Shown here: in pieces, positions 43,759-53,001 of the stretch
Layout of the letters: every line of letters starts with the position of its first letter
Position numbering within the stretch: position 1 is the first letter of the stretch
Source of the DNA: Lachnospira rogosae
GTDB lineage: Bacteria; Bacillota; Clostridia; Lachnospirales; Lachnospiraceae
Reading direction: 5' to 3'
NCBI RefSeq assembly: GCF_040096455.1
Contig: NZ_JBBMER010000003.1
Span: 310,001-374,000, forward strand
DNA: 64,000 nucleotides
Notes under the pieces: generated by a model
The model's database searches: none
Seen by the model: only the letters and a program-made list of their open reading frames with translations
Told to the model about the DNA's origin: nothing
Made by a program: the position numbers and the translations under genes

Positions 43759-43945
43759 AATGTTATCTCCTGTTAGTATTCATAGAATAAATGTATAAGC
43801 CAAGCTTTAAAAAGATGTGAAATATATTCAATTAAAAGCTTAACGTAACAAAAATACTATAACATATTACTAAAAAAAAATAAATAAATAGAGTATTAAA
43901 TATAGAAAAATGTAAAAATACGCCTGTATGCAGTATACAAACATA

Positions 43946-43974
43946 TTGACATTATATGTTTTGCTTAATAATAT
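43946..43974 (+). promoter_or_regulatory. Upstream promoter of gdhA
   Basis: TTGACA at 43946-43951, 17-base spacer, TAATAT at 43969-43974. Direction and spacing fit sigma-A. It lies 180 bases before the gdhA ATG, in the 395-base gap after the divergent LCP gene. Confidence 0.65.
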
Positions 43975-44067
43975 TAAGAAAATAAAGTGAAAAATTAAAG
44001 ATAAACCTAATTAAACTTAATAATATTCATTTTTGTTCAATTTAATTATGTGAAACACATAAAAAAC

Positions 44068-44096
44068 TTGCATAAATTAAGTGAAATTAATATAAT
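44068..44096 (+). promoter_or_regulatory. Proximal promoter of gdhA
   Basis: TTGCAT at 44068-44073, 17-base spacer, TATAAT at 44091-44096. The leader starting near 44103 holds a short hairpin (CGTAC 44110-44114 with GTACG 44121-44125) before the AAAGGAG ribosome site. Confidence 0.75.
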
Positions 44097-44153
44097 ATCA
44101 CTTGGGTAACGTACTAAAGCGTACGAATATTAAATCAAAGGAGTTAAACGATT

Positions 44154-45500
<1,347 letters not shown>

Positions 45501-45530
45501 TTATCCCATAATTATAACGAATTAATATAT

Positions 45531-45595
45531 GAGGGCTGCCGCTTAGGTGCAATGTTATTAAGTTGACATTGGGCTTATGCGGCGGCTCTTTTTGT
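45531..45595 (+). terminator. Terminator of gdhA
   Basis: GAGGGCTGCCGC at 45531-45542 pairs imperfectly with GCGGCGGCTC at 45579-45588. An inner CAATGT/ACATTG stem closes the loop, and CTTTTTG follows. Confidence 0.7.
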
Positions 45596-45620
45596 GTAAT
45601 AGGAAATTCCGATAGAATGA
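45589..45620 (+). promoter_or_regulatory. Possible promoter in the T-run of the gdhA terminator
   Basis: TTTTTGTGTAATAGG is followed by AAATTCCGATAGAATGA. The block matches 50165-50196, which also lies directly on a terminator T-run, at nearly every base. TAGAAT at 45613-45618 could be a -10 for the gene at 45782. Confidence 0.4.
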
Positions 45621-45781
45621 AAGCTTTTTAATAAATATCACATTGTATTTTGTCTGCATAACTTATATAATTAAAAATTAAGATGTAGGTGCCAGATAGT
45701 ATTATGCCCATTACTGATGTATCAGGGAGAAAATGGTATTTTTCTAAAAAAATATGACAAAACACTTGGAGAGGAGTATTA

Positions 45782-47320
45782 ATGTCAGATTTATACAGTA
45801 TTCTTAATAATTTAACAGATGATGATATAAGGCTGCAACTTGCATTTTTTGATAGTGTGACAATAGGAAATGCAGCGAAGGAGACAGGTTCACGTATCAT
45901 ATCCGGACTTGCAGATATGGCGAATTCATTTGCAGAGATATTCAGCAGTAAGTTAAAAGTCGAATATGATTATAAGAAAGTGTCAGATATGGTGGAAGCC
46001 AAATATATGCAGCTTAAGACAGCGGACAGGACACATTTAATGTCAATGTTAGAACTTAAACTGCTTGAGATAGCAGGAGCACAGGGCAGCATAGATGTCA
46101 GCACAGTGGCAGGGAGGGATAAGCTTTTAATGCTTGCTGTTAATGCGGCAGGAGCAGGATATTCCATTAACCAGTACATAGCACCAGCCCATAAAATGCA
46201 GATTATAAGTGACAAATATAACGAGGCATTTATGGATAATCTGTACCAGAGCATTAAGAATATAACACCTGACCAGTTCAGGGAGTGGTCAGCCATTATG
46301 GATAAAGCAATTGCCAGGGCAGATATTGAGATGAAGAGGGTAGTACATAAAGAACTTATGCCGGACGCATTTAATGGAATGGGTGTGTTAAAGAGCTTAA
46401 GAAAGCAGAAGACACAGGAGAAGCTAAGACTTGTTATAGAGTGTTTTGGAGTTGAAGCATTTGATTATAAGACAGTAGAGATAAAGACTATGTATCAGGC
46501 AATTAGAACCTTCAATAAGGTATCTTCGCTACAGCTTGCAAGAATGATTAATATAGCTGTAAGAAGATACAATAAGCCGTTATATGCTAAAGATGAACTT
46601 ATGCCTTCCTATGTGGCAGAAGATGATAAGGCAAAGCTTGAGCAGGATATGGAATATGCAGCACTTATCAATCAGGTAAAAGAGATAGATGGTGAAACAG
46701 ACAAGCTTATAAAAGAACTTGAAGGAATAGAAAAAAGGCAGGCAGATGCAGAGGAAAAGCTTGAAAAAGCCAAAGAACATTTAGATGAAGTAGATAAAGA
46801 ATTCTCAGAGCTTGAAGCTAAGAAGAACGAATATATGAGTGGTTCGCATACCGAGCAGGAAACTAAAAGCTACTATGCAAGGGTTAATGAGGTTAAAAGA
46901 CAGTTAGACAGGGCATCAGAAGAAGCTGGTGTAAGGGAGAGAAAAAATCAGGAACTTCTTAACCAGATATATCTTACTAAAGAGAAAATTGAGATGACAA
47001 AGAGCCAGACCGAGACTTATCATAATAAGCTTGATGAGCAGACGAATGAAAGAAAGCAGAATTTACAGCGTCTCTGGAGTGCTTATTATTATAAATTCAG
47101 ATTTAGTGATGATATATTTACAGAGCTTGTAAAGAACTACGACAGAAAGCATATCGTAGTTATCGAGGAAATGCTTAAGGAAATGCACGACAGCAGTGAT
47201 TACAGCATATATCTTGATGGTGATAAGCTTAATGTGTATACAGGCGGCAGGAAACCGATAGTGTTCATATATGAGAATGGAGTGTTTAATGGAATATTCA
47301 GAGATAAAAGCGTTTCTTAA
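45782..47320 (+). CDS. Uncharacterised coiled-coil protein upstream of folC
   Basis: The 512-residue soluble protein is not recognised. Residues 1-50 are helical (NNLTDDDIRLQLAFFDSVTIGNAAKE), 50-270 form a mostly helical region with a small-residue stretch (VNAAGAGYSINQYIAP), 295-425 are a charged heptad-rich coiled coil (KLIKELEGIEKRQADAEEKL), and the last 80 residues look globular (SDDIFTELVKNYDRKHIVV, then a short beta end). No membrane helix or signal peptide is seen. GGAGAGGAG precedes the ATG. It overlaps folC by 32 bases, so both are on one transcript. The architecture suggests a scaffold or structural protein, but nothing more can be supported. Confidence 0.7.
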   Translation: MSDLYSILNNLTDDDIRLQLAFFDSVTIGNAAKETGSRIISGLADMANSFAEIFSSKLKVEYDYKKVSDMVEAKYMQLKTADRTHLMSMLELKLLEIAGAQGSIDVSTVAGRDKLLMLAVNAAGAGYSINQYIAPAHKMQIISDKYNEAFMDNLYQSIKNITPDQFREWSAIMDKAIARADIEMKRVVHKELMPDAFNGMGVLKSLRKQKTQEKLRLVIECFGVEAFDYKTVEIKTMYQAIRTFNKVSSLQLARMINIAVRRYNKPLYAKDELMPSYVAEDDKAKLEQDMEYAALINQVKEIDGETDKLIKELEGIEKRQADAEEKLEKAKEHLDEVDKEFSELEAKKNEYMSGSHTEQETKSYYARVNEVKRQLDRASEEAGVRERKNQELLNQIYLTKEKIEMTKSQTETYHNKLDEQTNERKQNLQRLWSAYYYKFRFSDDIFTELVKNYDRKHIVVIEEMLKEMHDSSDYSIYLDGDKLNVYTGGRKPIVFIYENGVFNGIFRDKSVS

Positions 47321-48560
47321 TGATACGCCGCAGTATGGTGAAACTACAGGAGTAGAAAGGGCTGGGAAGCTTTTAGAGCTTCTTGGAAATCCTGATAAGA
47401 ATTTAAAGATAATACATATAGCAGGAACTAACGGCAAGGGTTCTGTGTGTTCTTATATAGATGATATTTTAAAAAAGTCAGGATATAAGACAGGTCTGTT
47501 TACATCACCCCATCTTGTGACAATAAGGGAACGCATACAGGTTGACGGTGAACTTATATCAAGAGAAGATTTTACACAGTACTTTAATAAGGTGTATGAA
47601 ACAGCCAGGGCGAATAATCTTAAGCTTGCATATTTTGACTTTTTTTTCGGTGCGGCTATGTTATATTTTGATAAATGCAAGGTCGATTATGTAGTGTTAG
47701 AAACAGGGCTTGGTGGAAGCCTTGATGCGACTAATGCAGTACATAATCCACTGTGCTGTGTAATTACGACAATAAGCCTTGAACATACAGCAATACTGGG
47801 AGATACGATTAAGAAAATAGCAGAGCAGAAAGCAGGAATAATAAAGCAGGGCGTGCCTGTTGTATATGCAGATGACAATGAGGCTTCTGGTGTGATAGAG
47901 GATATTGCACACAGCAAGAACAGCTATTGTTACGGAGTATCACCACAGCAATATCAAATAATTAAAAACTTTAATGGCTGTATTGATTTTTCACTGCATA
48001 ATGAGTATTATATTAATAATTGCTTAAGATTGGCTACTCCTGCAATATATCAGGTGGAAAATGTGTCAATAGCAATTACAGTATGCAGGCTTTTAAAGCA
48101 TTTGTATCATATTGATATTAAAGACAGTGCCATAGTAGATTCGGCAGGGAGCCACATATGGCAGGGCAGAATGGAGAAGCTTACGGATAACATATATGTT
48201 GACGGTGCACATAATCCTCAGGGAATACAGAGTTTTGTTAATTCGGTTAACGGAATGTATGCTGACAGCACTGATAAAGCGGCATTATTATTCTCAGTTG
48301 TAAGTGATAAGAATTTTGAACAGATGATAAGCATACTGTGTGGCTGTAAGGTATTTGCACGAATAGCGATTACTGTGACAGGCGGCATAAGGCACTTGGA
48401 TAAGGAATACATAAGTGCGGCATTTAAAAGACATACAGATATTGAAGTGGAAGTGTATGATAGTGCGAAAGAGGCGGTTCTTGCATTAAAGAATGAGCCG
48501 ATGGTATTCTGTACAGGTTCACTTTATCTTGTAGCAGATATAAGGAAAGTTTTGGAATAA
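47289..48560 (+). CDS. folC: Folylpolyglutamate synthase
   Basis: The 423-residue Mur-ligase-like enzyme adds glutamate to folates (and, in bifunctional members, to dihydropteroate). It has the P-loop IAGTNGKGSVCSY, TSPHLVTIRERI, the magnesium loop VLETGLGGSLDATN and the C-domain DGAHNPQGIQSF. ATG 47289 with GGAG 6 bases upstream is chosen over ATGs at 47271 and 47277. It begins inside the end of the coiled-coil gene. Confidence 0.92.
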   Translation: MEYSEIKAFLNDTPQYGETTGVERAGKLLELLGNPDKNLKIIHIAGTNGKGSVCSYIDDILKKSGYKTGLFTSPHLVTIRERIQVDGELISREDFTQYFNKVYETARANNLKLAYFDFFFGAAMLYFDKCKVDYVVLETGLGGSLDATNAVHNPLCCVITTISLEHTAILGDTIKKIAEQKAGIIKQGVPVVYADDNEASGVIEDIAHSKNSYCYGVSPQQYQIIKNFNGCIDFSLHNEYYINNCLRLATPAIYQVENVSIAITVCRLLKHLYHIDIKDSAIVDSAGSHIWQGRMEKLTDNIYVDGAHNPQGIQSFVNSVNGMYADSTDKAALLFSVVSDKNFEQMISILCGCKVFARIAITVTGGIRHLDKEYISAAFKRHTDIEVEVYDSAKEAVLALKNEPMVFCTGSLYLVADIRKVLE

Positions 48561-48581
48561 TATAAAGATTGGAGAATAGAT

Positions 48582-48722
48582 ATGTTAGATTTTGATGAGG
48601 AAATCCAGAAGTTCCAGCCAAGTCTGGAAGTTGAGGATGCAGAAGATGCAATATACAAGAATGATGTACCAGATATAACAGATTTAATTAACAAGATTAT
48701 CGAAGGAAAGAGTGAGAAGTAA
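48582..48722 (+). CDS. Small acidic protein of 46 residues
   Basis: The frame runs MLDFDEEIQKFQPSLEVEDA, continues as an acidic helix, and ends IIEGKSEK. GGAG lies 7 bases before the ATG, and the stop is 2 bases before the next gene's ATG. The sequence is strongly acidic in the first two thirds with an amphipathic end (DLINKII). Ribosome site, tight packing in the operon and good codon use all argue for a real gene. No function is recognised. Confidence 0.75.
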   Translation: MLDFDEEIQKFQPSLEVEDAEDAIYKNDVPDITDLINKIIEGKSEK

Positions 48723-48724
48723 TT

Positions 48725-50119
48725 ATGAGATGTTACAAATGTGGCTGTGTCCTTTCAGCAAATGACACATGTGCCAAGTGTGGTACAGATGTCTCTATAT
48801 ACAAAAAGACTGCCAGGGTTTCAGATATATATTACAACAAAGGTCTTGAGAAAGCCCGTGTGAGGGATTTATCAGGAGCAATAGAAACTTTAAAAGTAAG
48901 TCTTATGATTAACAAATATAATATTAATGCAAGAAATCTTCTCGGACTTATATATTGTGAGATGGGAGAAGTGGTTGAGGCATTATCACAGTGGGTAATG
49001 AGCAAGAACCTTGCCCCGGACGATAATGTTGCAGAGAGTTATATAAAGAAAATCCAGTCTAATCAGAATAAGTTTGAATCAGTTACTAATGCTATTAAGA
49101 AATATAACGTATCGCTTCAGTATGCCAAGGATAAGAATACAGATATGGCAGTAATACAGTTAAAGAAGATTGTTATATCTAATCCGCATTTTATAAAGGC
49201 ACATCTGTTGCTTGCGCTTATATATATTAAAGATAATGAATATCAAAGAGCAAGAAAGCTCCTGAATTCAGTGCTTAAGATAGACAGGAATAATACTCTT
49301 GCAAGTAAGTACCTTGAACAGATAAACCAGAGCCAGAATATTAAAGATAATGATATATCTGGAAGCTTCTTACCTAAGAAGAAGGTAAAGGAAGAAGAAA
49401 GCAAGCCTCTTAATGGTAATGATGTAATACTTCCAAGGTCATCATACAAAGAACCAAGCAATGGTGCTATTACAATAGTCAATGTGCTTGTAGGTGTTGT
49501 GATTGGTGCGGCACTTATATGGTTCTTAGTAATGCCATCAAGATACAAGGGCATAACAGAAGATTATAACAGAAGTCTGGCAGAATACAGTGAACAGCTT
49601 TCATCAGGCAATGTAGAGCTTAACAGTATGGAAAGTGAATTAAAGACTGTAAAGGCAGAGAAAGAATCACTTGAACAGCAGTTAAGTGAACTTAATGGAA
49701 CTGGCGGTGGCAATAAGCTTTTAATATCAGTTATTGAGTCTGCTAATGCTTATATAGCCAATAAAAGGACAGAAGCTGCTGAGAAGCTTATTGACGTTGA
49801 TGTAAGTGCACTTCCATCAGACTCAGCCAAGACTTTATATAATACAATTTCGACTGCTGTTATGGCACAGGCAGCTAATGAGTTCTACAGCAAGGCTCAG
49901 ACTTCATACTATAAGTCAGATTATGCTACAGCAGTTGATGATTATGTTAAGGCATTTAAGTGCGACGCCACTAAGGTAGATGCAGCTTATTATGCGGCTA
50001 AATGTTATGTCGCACTTTCACAGACAGACAATGCCAAGAAGTACTATCAGTACATTGTAAATGACTTTAAGACAAGTGGATATTATAAAGAAGCTAATGA
50101 TTATGTGACATCACATTAA
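48725..50119 (+). CDS. Zinc-ribbon and TPR membrane protein
   Basis: The 464-residue protein begins with a zinc ribbon (C3, C6, C16, C19: RCYKCGCVLSANDTCAKCG). A cytoplasmic TPR array follows (about 35-215), then one membrane helix (about 247-267), an extracellular coiled coil (about 275-325) and a second TPR pair outside (about 380-460; NEFYSKAQTSYYKSDYATAV). TPR units on both sides of the membrane are unusual. It closes the coiled-coil/folC/small-protein operon and is followed by a strong terminator. It is probably a scaffold; the partner is unknown. Confidence 0.75.
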   Translation: MRCYKCGCVLSANDTCAKCGTDVSIYKKTARVSDIYYNKGLEKARVRDLSGAIETLKVSLMINKYNINARNLLGLIYCEMGEVVEALSQWVMSKNLAPDDNVAESYIKKIQSNQNKFESVTNAIKKYNVSLQYAKDKNTDMAVIQLKKIVISNPHFIKAHLLLALIYIKDNEYQRARKLLNSVLKIDRNNTLASKYLEQINQSQNIKDNDISGSFLPKKKVKEEESKPLNGNDVILPRSSYKEPSNGAITIVNVLVGVVIGAALIWFLVMPSRYKGITEDYNRSLAEYSEQLSSGNVELNSMESELKTVKAEKESLEQQLSELNGTGGGNKLLISVIESANAYIANKRTEAAEKLIDVDVSALPSDSAKTLYNTISTAVMAQAANEFYSKAQTSYYKSDYATAVDDYVKAFKCDATKVDAAYYAAKCYVALSQTDNAKKYYQYIVNDFKTSGYYKEANDYVTSH

Positions 50120-50133
50120 TTACCACACGATAA

Positions 50134-50169
50134 ATCCCTGACGGAAATTAGTCCGTCAGGGATATTTTT
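50134..50169 (+). terminator. Terminator after the TPR gene
   Basis: ATCCCTGACGGA at 50134-50145 pairs perfectly with TCCGTCAGGGAT at 50152-50163, with a 6-base loop, and is followed by TTTTT. Confidence 0.9.
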
Positions 50170-50196
50170 GTGTAACAGGAAATTCTGATATAATTA
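50165..50196 (+). promoter_or_regulatory. Candidate extended -10 promoter of the spoIIA operon
   Basis: TGATATAAT at 50186-50194 is an extended -10 without a good -35. The 32-base block repeats 45589-45620. No clear sigma-H promoter was found, although AGGAAAT (50177-50183) fits its -35; no GAAT -10 stands at the right distance. Confidence 0.4.
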
Positions 50197-50253
50197 TATG
50201 TTACGCTTAGCACAAGGGTGCCGATACCCTGAATAGAGGATAGGAGGATAGTT

Positions 50254-50682
50254 ATGAGAGATGATACACAGCTTCTTAATAATGGATTAGACAGTGAATT
50301 AGACAGCTATGATACAGCAGAGGATATTAAAAGAACCGATTACATATATATGGTCAGCGGGAATAATCTTGTTATAAGCCTTAATGCAGAACTTGACCAT
50401 CATCTGGCAGATGAGATGAGAGAGGTAATAGACGATATAATCGATAAAAGGGGAGTGGACAGGGTTATTATAGACTTTTCCAAGGTTGATTTTATGGATA
50501 GTGCTGGAATAGGGCTTATAATGGGAAGATATAAGAAGATACGTGATATAGGTGATATATGTGTTGTCGGAATTAATGAGAGCATTAAAAGAATACTGCT
50601 TATATCTGGACTTCATAAAATAGTAGATATATATGATAATCTGTGCGATGCCGTCAGAAAGCAGAATAAGAGGGGGATGTAA
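50254..50682 (+). CDS. spoIIAA: Anti-sigma F factor antagonist SpoIIAA
   Basis: The 142-residue STAS protein carries the phosphorylated serine in FMDSAGIGLIMGRYK (about residue 83). Unphosphorylated, it displaces sigma F from SpoIIAB in the forespore. AGGAGG directly before the ATG confirms the start, so an N-terminal acidic extension of about 25 residues (RDDTQLLNNGLDSELDSYDT) is genuine and not present in the 116-residue Bacillus protein. It is first of the three-gene sigma F unit. Confidence 0.93.
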   Translation: MRDDTQLLNNGLDSELDSYDTAEDIKRTDYIYMVSGNNLVISLNAELDHHLADEMREVIDDIIDKRGVDRVIIDFSKVDFMDSAGIGLIMGRYKKIRDIGDICVVGINESIKRILLISGLHKIVDIYDNLCDAVRKQNKRGM

Positions 50683-50683
50683 A

Positions 50684-51115
50684 ATGCAGGAGAATAATGT
50701 GGATGTAATATTTGATGCAATATCAGAGAATGAGAGTTTTGCAAGAGTGGTTGCTGCAGCTTTTGTGACAAGATTAGACCCGACCTTAGAGGAAATATCA
50801 GATATAAAAACAGCAGTATCAGAGGCAGTTACCAACAGTATTGTGCACGGCTATGAGGGAAAAGGCGGCAAGGTATATATGACACTTTCTTTAGAGGATA
50901 GGGAGATTATTATAAGGATAAAAGATGAGGGTGTAGGAATAGAAAATGTCCATAAAGCAATGGAGCCTTTGTATACAACAAAGCCAGAGCTTGAAAGGTC
51001 AGGAATGGGCTTTTCATTTATGGAAGCATTTATGGACGAGCTTAATGTGTATTCAAGAAAAAATGTGGGTACAACTGTAATTATGAAGAAAAGAATAGGA
51101 GAAAGTAACAGGTAG
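50684..51115 (+). CDS. spoIIAB: Anti-sigma F factor and kinase SpoIIAB
   Basis: The 143-residue GHKL-fold kinase binds sigma F and phosphorylates SpoIIAA. The N box EAVTNSIVHGYEG, G1 IKDEGVGIENV and G2 ERSGMGFSFME are clear. ATG 50684 has GAGGGGGATG upstream; it follows the spoIIAA stop by one base. The length is standard. Confidence 0.96.
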   Translation: MQENNVDVIFDAISENESFARVVAAAFVTRLDPTLEEISDIKTAVSEAVTNSIVHGYEGKGGKVYMTLSLEDREIIIRIKDEGVGIENVHKAMEPLYTTKPELERSGMGFSFMEAFMDELNVYSRKNVGTTVIMKKRIGESNR

Positions 51116-51116
51116 A

Positions 51117-51854
51117 ATGGATGTGTATGCTTGCGATCATACTAAAGAATTGATCATTAAAGCACACAACAATGATAAATCAGCAAGGGAGAAGCTTGTT
51201 ATTGATAACAGCGGACTTGTGTGGAGCATAGTTAAAAGATTTACAGGGCGGGGTGCAGAGATGGAGGATTTGTACCAGATAGGCTGTATAGGGCTTATAA
51301 AGGCAATAGACAATTTTAATATGGACTATGATGTGAAGTTCTCAACTTATGCAGTTCCGATGATTACGGGTGAGATTAAAAGATTTCTTAGAGATGACGG
51401 CATAATAAAGATAAGCCGTAGTATTAAGGAAAATGGATACAAATGTTTTACGGCTTCCCAGAAGTTAAAGGGTATTCTTAACCGCGAGCCGACTATTGAG
51501 GAGCTGTCCAGGGAAACTGGAATAGCGACAGAGGATATAATCGTTACAATGGAGGCTGGCGACTGCGTGGAGTCAATCTATAAGACAATATACCAGAAGG
51601 ATGGCAATGAGGTATGTCTTATAGATAAGTTAGAGGGCAAGGATGGCGGAAGCGACAGCATTATTGATAATATAATGATTAATGAGCTTGTGGACAGCCT
51701 GTGCGAGAGGGACAGGAAGCTTATAAGAATGAGATATTATGAGGATATGACACAGACACAGGCCGCCAGGGTATTAGGAATATCACAGGTTCAGGTATCA
51801 CGTCTCGAAAAGAAAATATTAAACCGTATGCGAAGCCAGATAGATATAGAATAA
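51117..51854 (+). CDS. sigF: RNA polymerase sigma factor F
   Basis: The 245-residue sigma-70 family factor directs the first forespore genes. Region 2 contains DLYQIGCIGLIKAIDNFNMD and FSTYAVPMITGEIKRFLRDDG; region 4 contains RDRKLIRMRYYEDMTQTQAA with VLGISQVQVSRLEKKIL. Context after spoIIAA and spoIIAB distinguishes it from sigma G. Its ATG is one base after the spoIIAB stop. Confidence 0.96.
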   Translation: MDVYACDHTKELIIKAHNNDKSAREKLVIDNSGLVWSIVKRFTGRGAEMEDLYQIGCIGLIKAIDNFNMDYDVKFSTYAVPMITGEIKRFLRDDGIIKISRSIKENGYKCFTASQKLKGILNREPTIEELSRETGIATEDIIVTMEAGDCVESIYKTIYQKDGNEVCLIDKLEGKDGGSDSIIDNIMINELVDSLCERDRKLIRMRYYEDMTQTQAARVLGISQVQVSRLEKKILNRMRSQIDIE

Positions 51855-51880
51855 TATGGGCAATATTGGCAATACTTCTA

Positions 51881-51911
51881 ACAGCATTATTTAATCAGCA
51901 TAAAATGCTGT
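51881..51911 (+). other. Stem-loop between sigF and spoVAA
   Basis: ACAGCATT at 51881-51888 pairs with AATGCTGT at 51904-51911. No T-run follows, so it is not a normal terminator; it could separate the sigF and spoVA messages or mark a processing site. Confidence 0.4.
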
Positions 51912-51926
51912 GAAATGGAGGTTACT

Positions 51927-52568
51927 ATGTCAAAAACAGTATATTTAAAGATAAGACAGCTTACTAAAACAGACAAGCAGGATGTGTATCTGTCTGATGT
52001 GGCAGAAGTGTATGCTGAAAAAAAGCTGCTTCCTAAGATAAAAAGCATAAAGCTGGCAACATTTTACAGGACTAAAAAGGACAGGATATGTATAAGCTCA
52101 ATGCAGGTTATATCAGCGATACAGCAGCTTGATGATACACTTGACGTTAATAATATAGGCGAGAGTGATTTTATAATCGATTACAGAAAGAACCAGCAGC
52201 CGGTGTGGTTATCTGTTATTCTTAAGATTATCGTGTGCATAATAATATTTATAGGAAGTGCTTATGCGATAATGGCGTATAATAATGATGTCAGCACAAT
52301 AGAGATATTTGAAAAAGTATACCGGATGTCAGGTGTGGACTGGCTTATGGAATACAATGTGTGTGAGATAGCTTATGCAATAGGGTTGTTTGCCGGGATA
52401 GCAGTATTTTATGACCATTTTGCTGGAAAGAAGATGAGTAAAGCACCAACCCCTATAGAGGTGTCTATGAACCAGTATGTCAAAGATGAAAATCAGGCTA
52501 TGATTGACTCTGTAGAGTGTATGCCAAGATGCGTAAGAAACAATTATCCGGGGGCAACAAAATGCTGA
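51927..52568 (+). CDS. spoVAA: Stage V sporulation protein AA
   Basis: The 213-residue protein has an N-terminal domain (about 1-90, KTVYLKIRQLTKTDKQDVYL) and two membrane helices (about 95-117 and 145-165), the SpoVAA layout. It belongs to the SpoVA channel set that moves dipicolinic acid into the forespore. GGAGG precedes ATG 51927. It overlaps spoVAB by 7 bases. Confidence 0.88.
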   Translation: MSKTVYLKIRQLTKTDKQDVYLSDVAEVYAEKKLLPKIKSIKLATFYRTKKDRICISSMQVISAIQQLDDTLDVNNIGESDFIIDYRKNQQPVWLSVILKIIVCIIIFIGSAYAIMAYNNDVSTIEIFEKVYRMSGVDWLMEYNVCEIAYAIGLFAGIAVFYDHFAGKKMSKAPTPIEVSMNQYVKDENQAMIDSVECMPRCVRNNYPGATKC

Positions 52569-52975
52569 TTAAAATATTATTTATCATACTTATCGGGTTA
52601 AGTGCCGGAGGTGTTACGGCTACAGGACTGTTCGCCCTAATATCAAGCATAGGTCTTATTAACAGATACGCAGATGTGACCAACACAACAGAATCAATAA
52701 TGCTTTATGAGGAAATGATTATATTTGGTGCAGGGATTGGGAATATATGGTATATATTTGAACTGCCGATTAAGCTTGGCGTGGCAGGTGTTATATTGTA
52801 TGGTGCGGTATCTGGAATATTTATAGGTACATTTTTAATATGTCTTGCAGAAACAGTCAAGGTACTGCCTATATTAGCACACAGGGTTAAGCTTAAAAAA
52901 TGTCTTGGCTTTGTAGTTTTGTTTATTGCTATTGGAAAGATGGTGGGACATTTGGTATACTATTTAGTACCTTAA
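52562..52975 (+). CDS. spoVAB: Stage V sporulation protein AB
   Basis: The 137-residue membrane protein has about four helices and the SpoVAB-like N-terminus IIGLSAGGVTATGLFALI-type segment with YEEMIIFGAGIGN. ATG 52562 lies inside the end of spoVAA, after a GGGGGC site. It follows SpoVAA as in other sporeformers. Confidence 0.87.
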   Translation: MLIKILFIILIGLSAGGVTATGLFALISSIGLINRYADVTNTTESIMLYEEMIIFGAGIGNIWYIFELPIKLGVAGVILYGAVSGIFIGTFLICLAETVKVLPILAHRVKLKKCLGFVVLFIAIGKMVGHLVYYLVP

Positions 52976-53001
52976 ATACTAAACAGACAGGAAGAAATAA
53001 T

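Noticed and set aside
50173..50253. Sigma-H promoter for the spoIIA operon
   Set aside because: AGGAAAT fits the -35, but no GAAT -10 lies at the required distance; the only GAAT (50231) is too far for it.
51855..51926. Sigma-G promoter before spoVAA
   Set aside because: CATTATT at 51885 resembles a -10, but the sequence about 18 bases upstream does not match the -35 well enough.
52900..53001. Earlier start of the DUF975/CmpB protein inside spoVAB
   Set aside because: The extra residues are an out-of-frame reading of spoVAB; ATG 53002 follows an AGGAAG site and begins the expected basic head.
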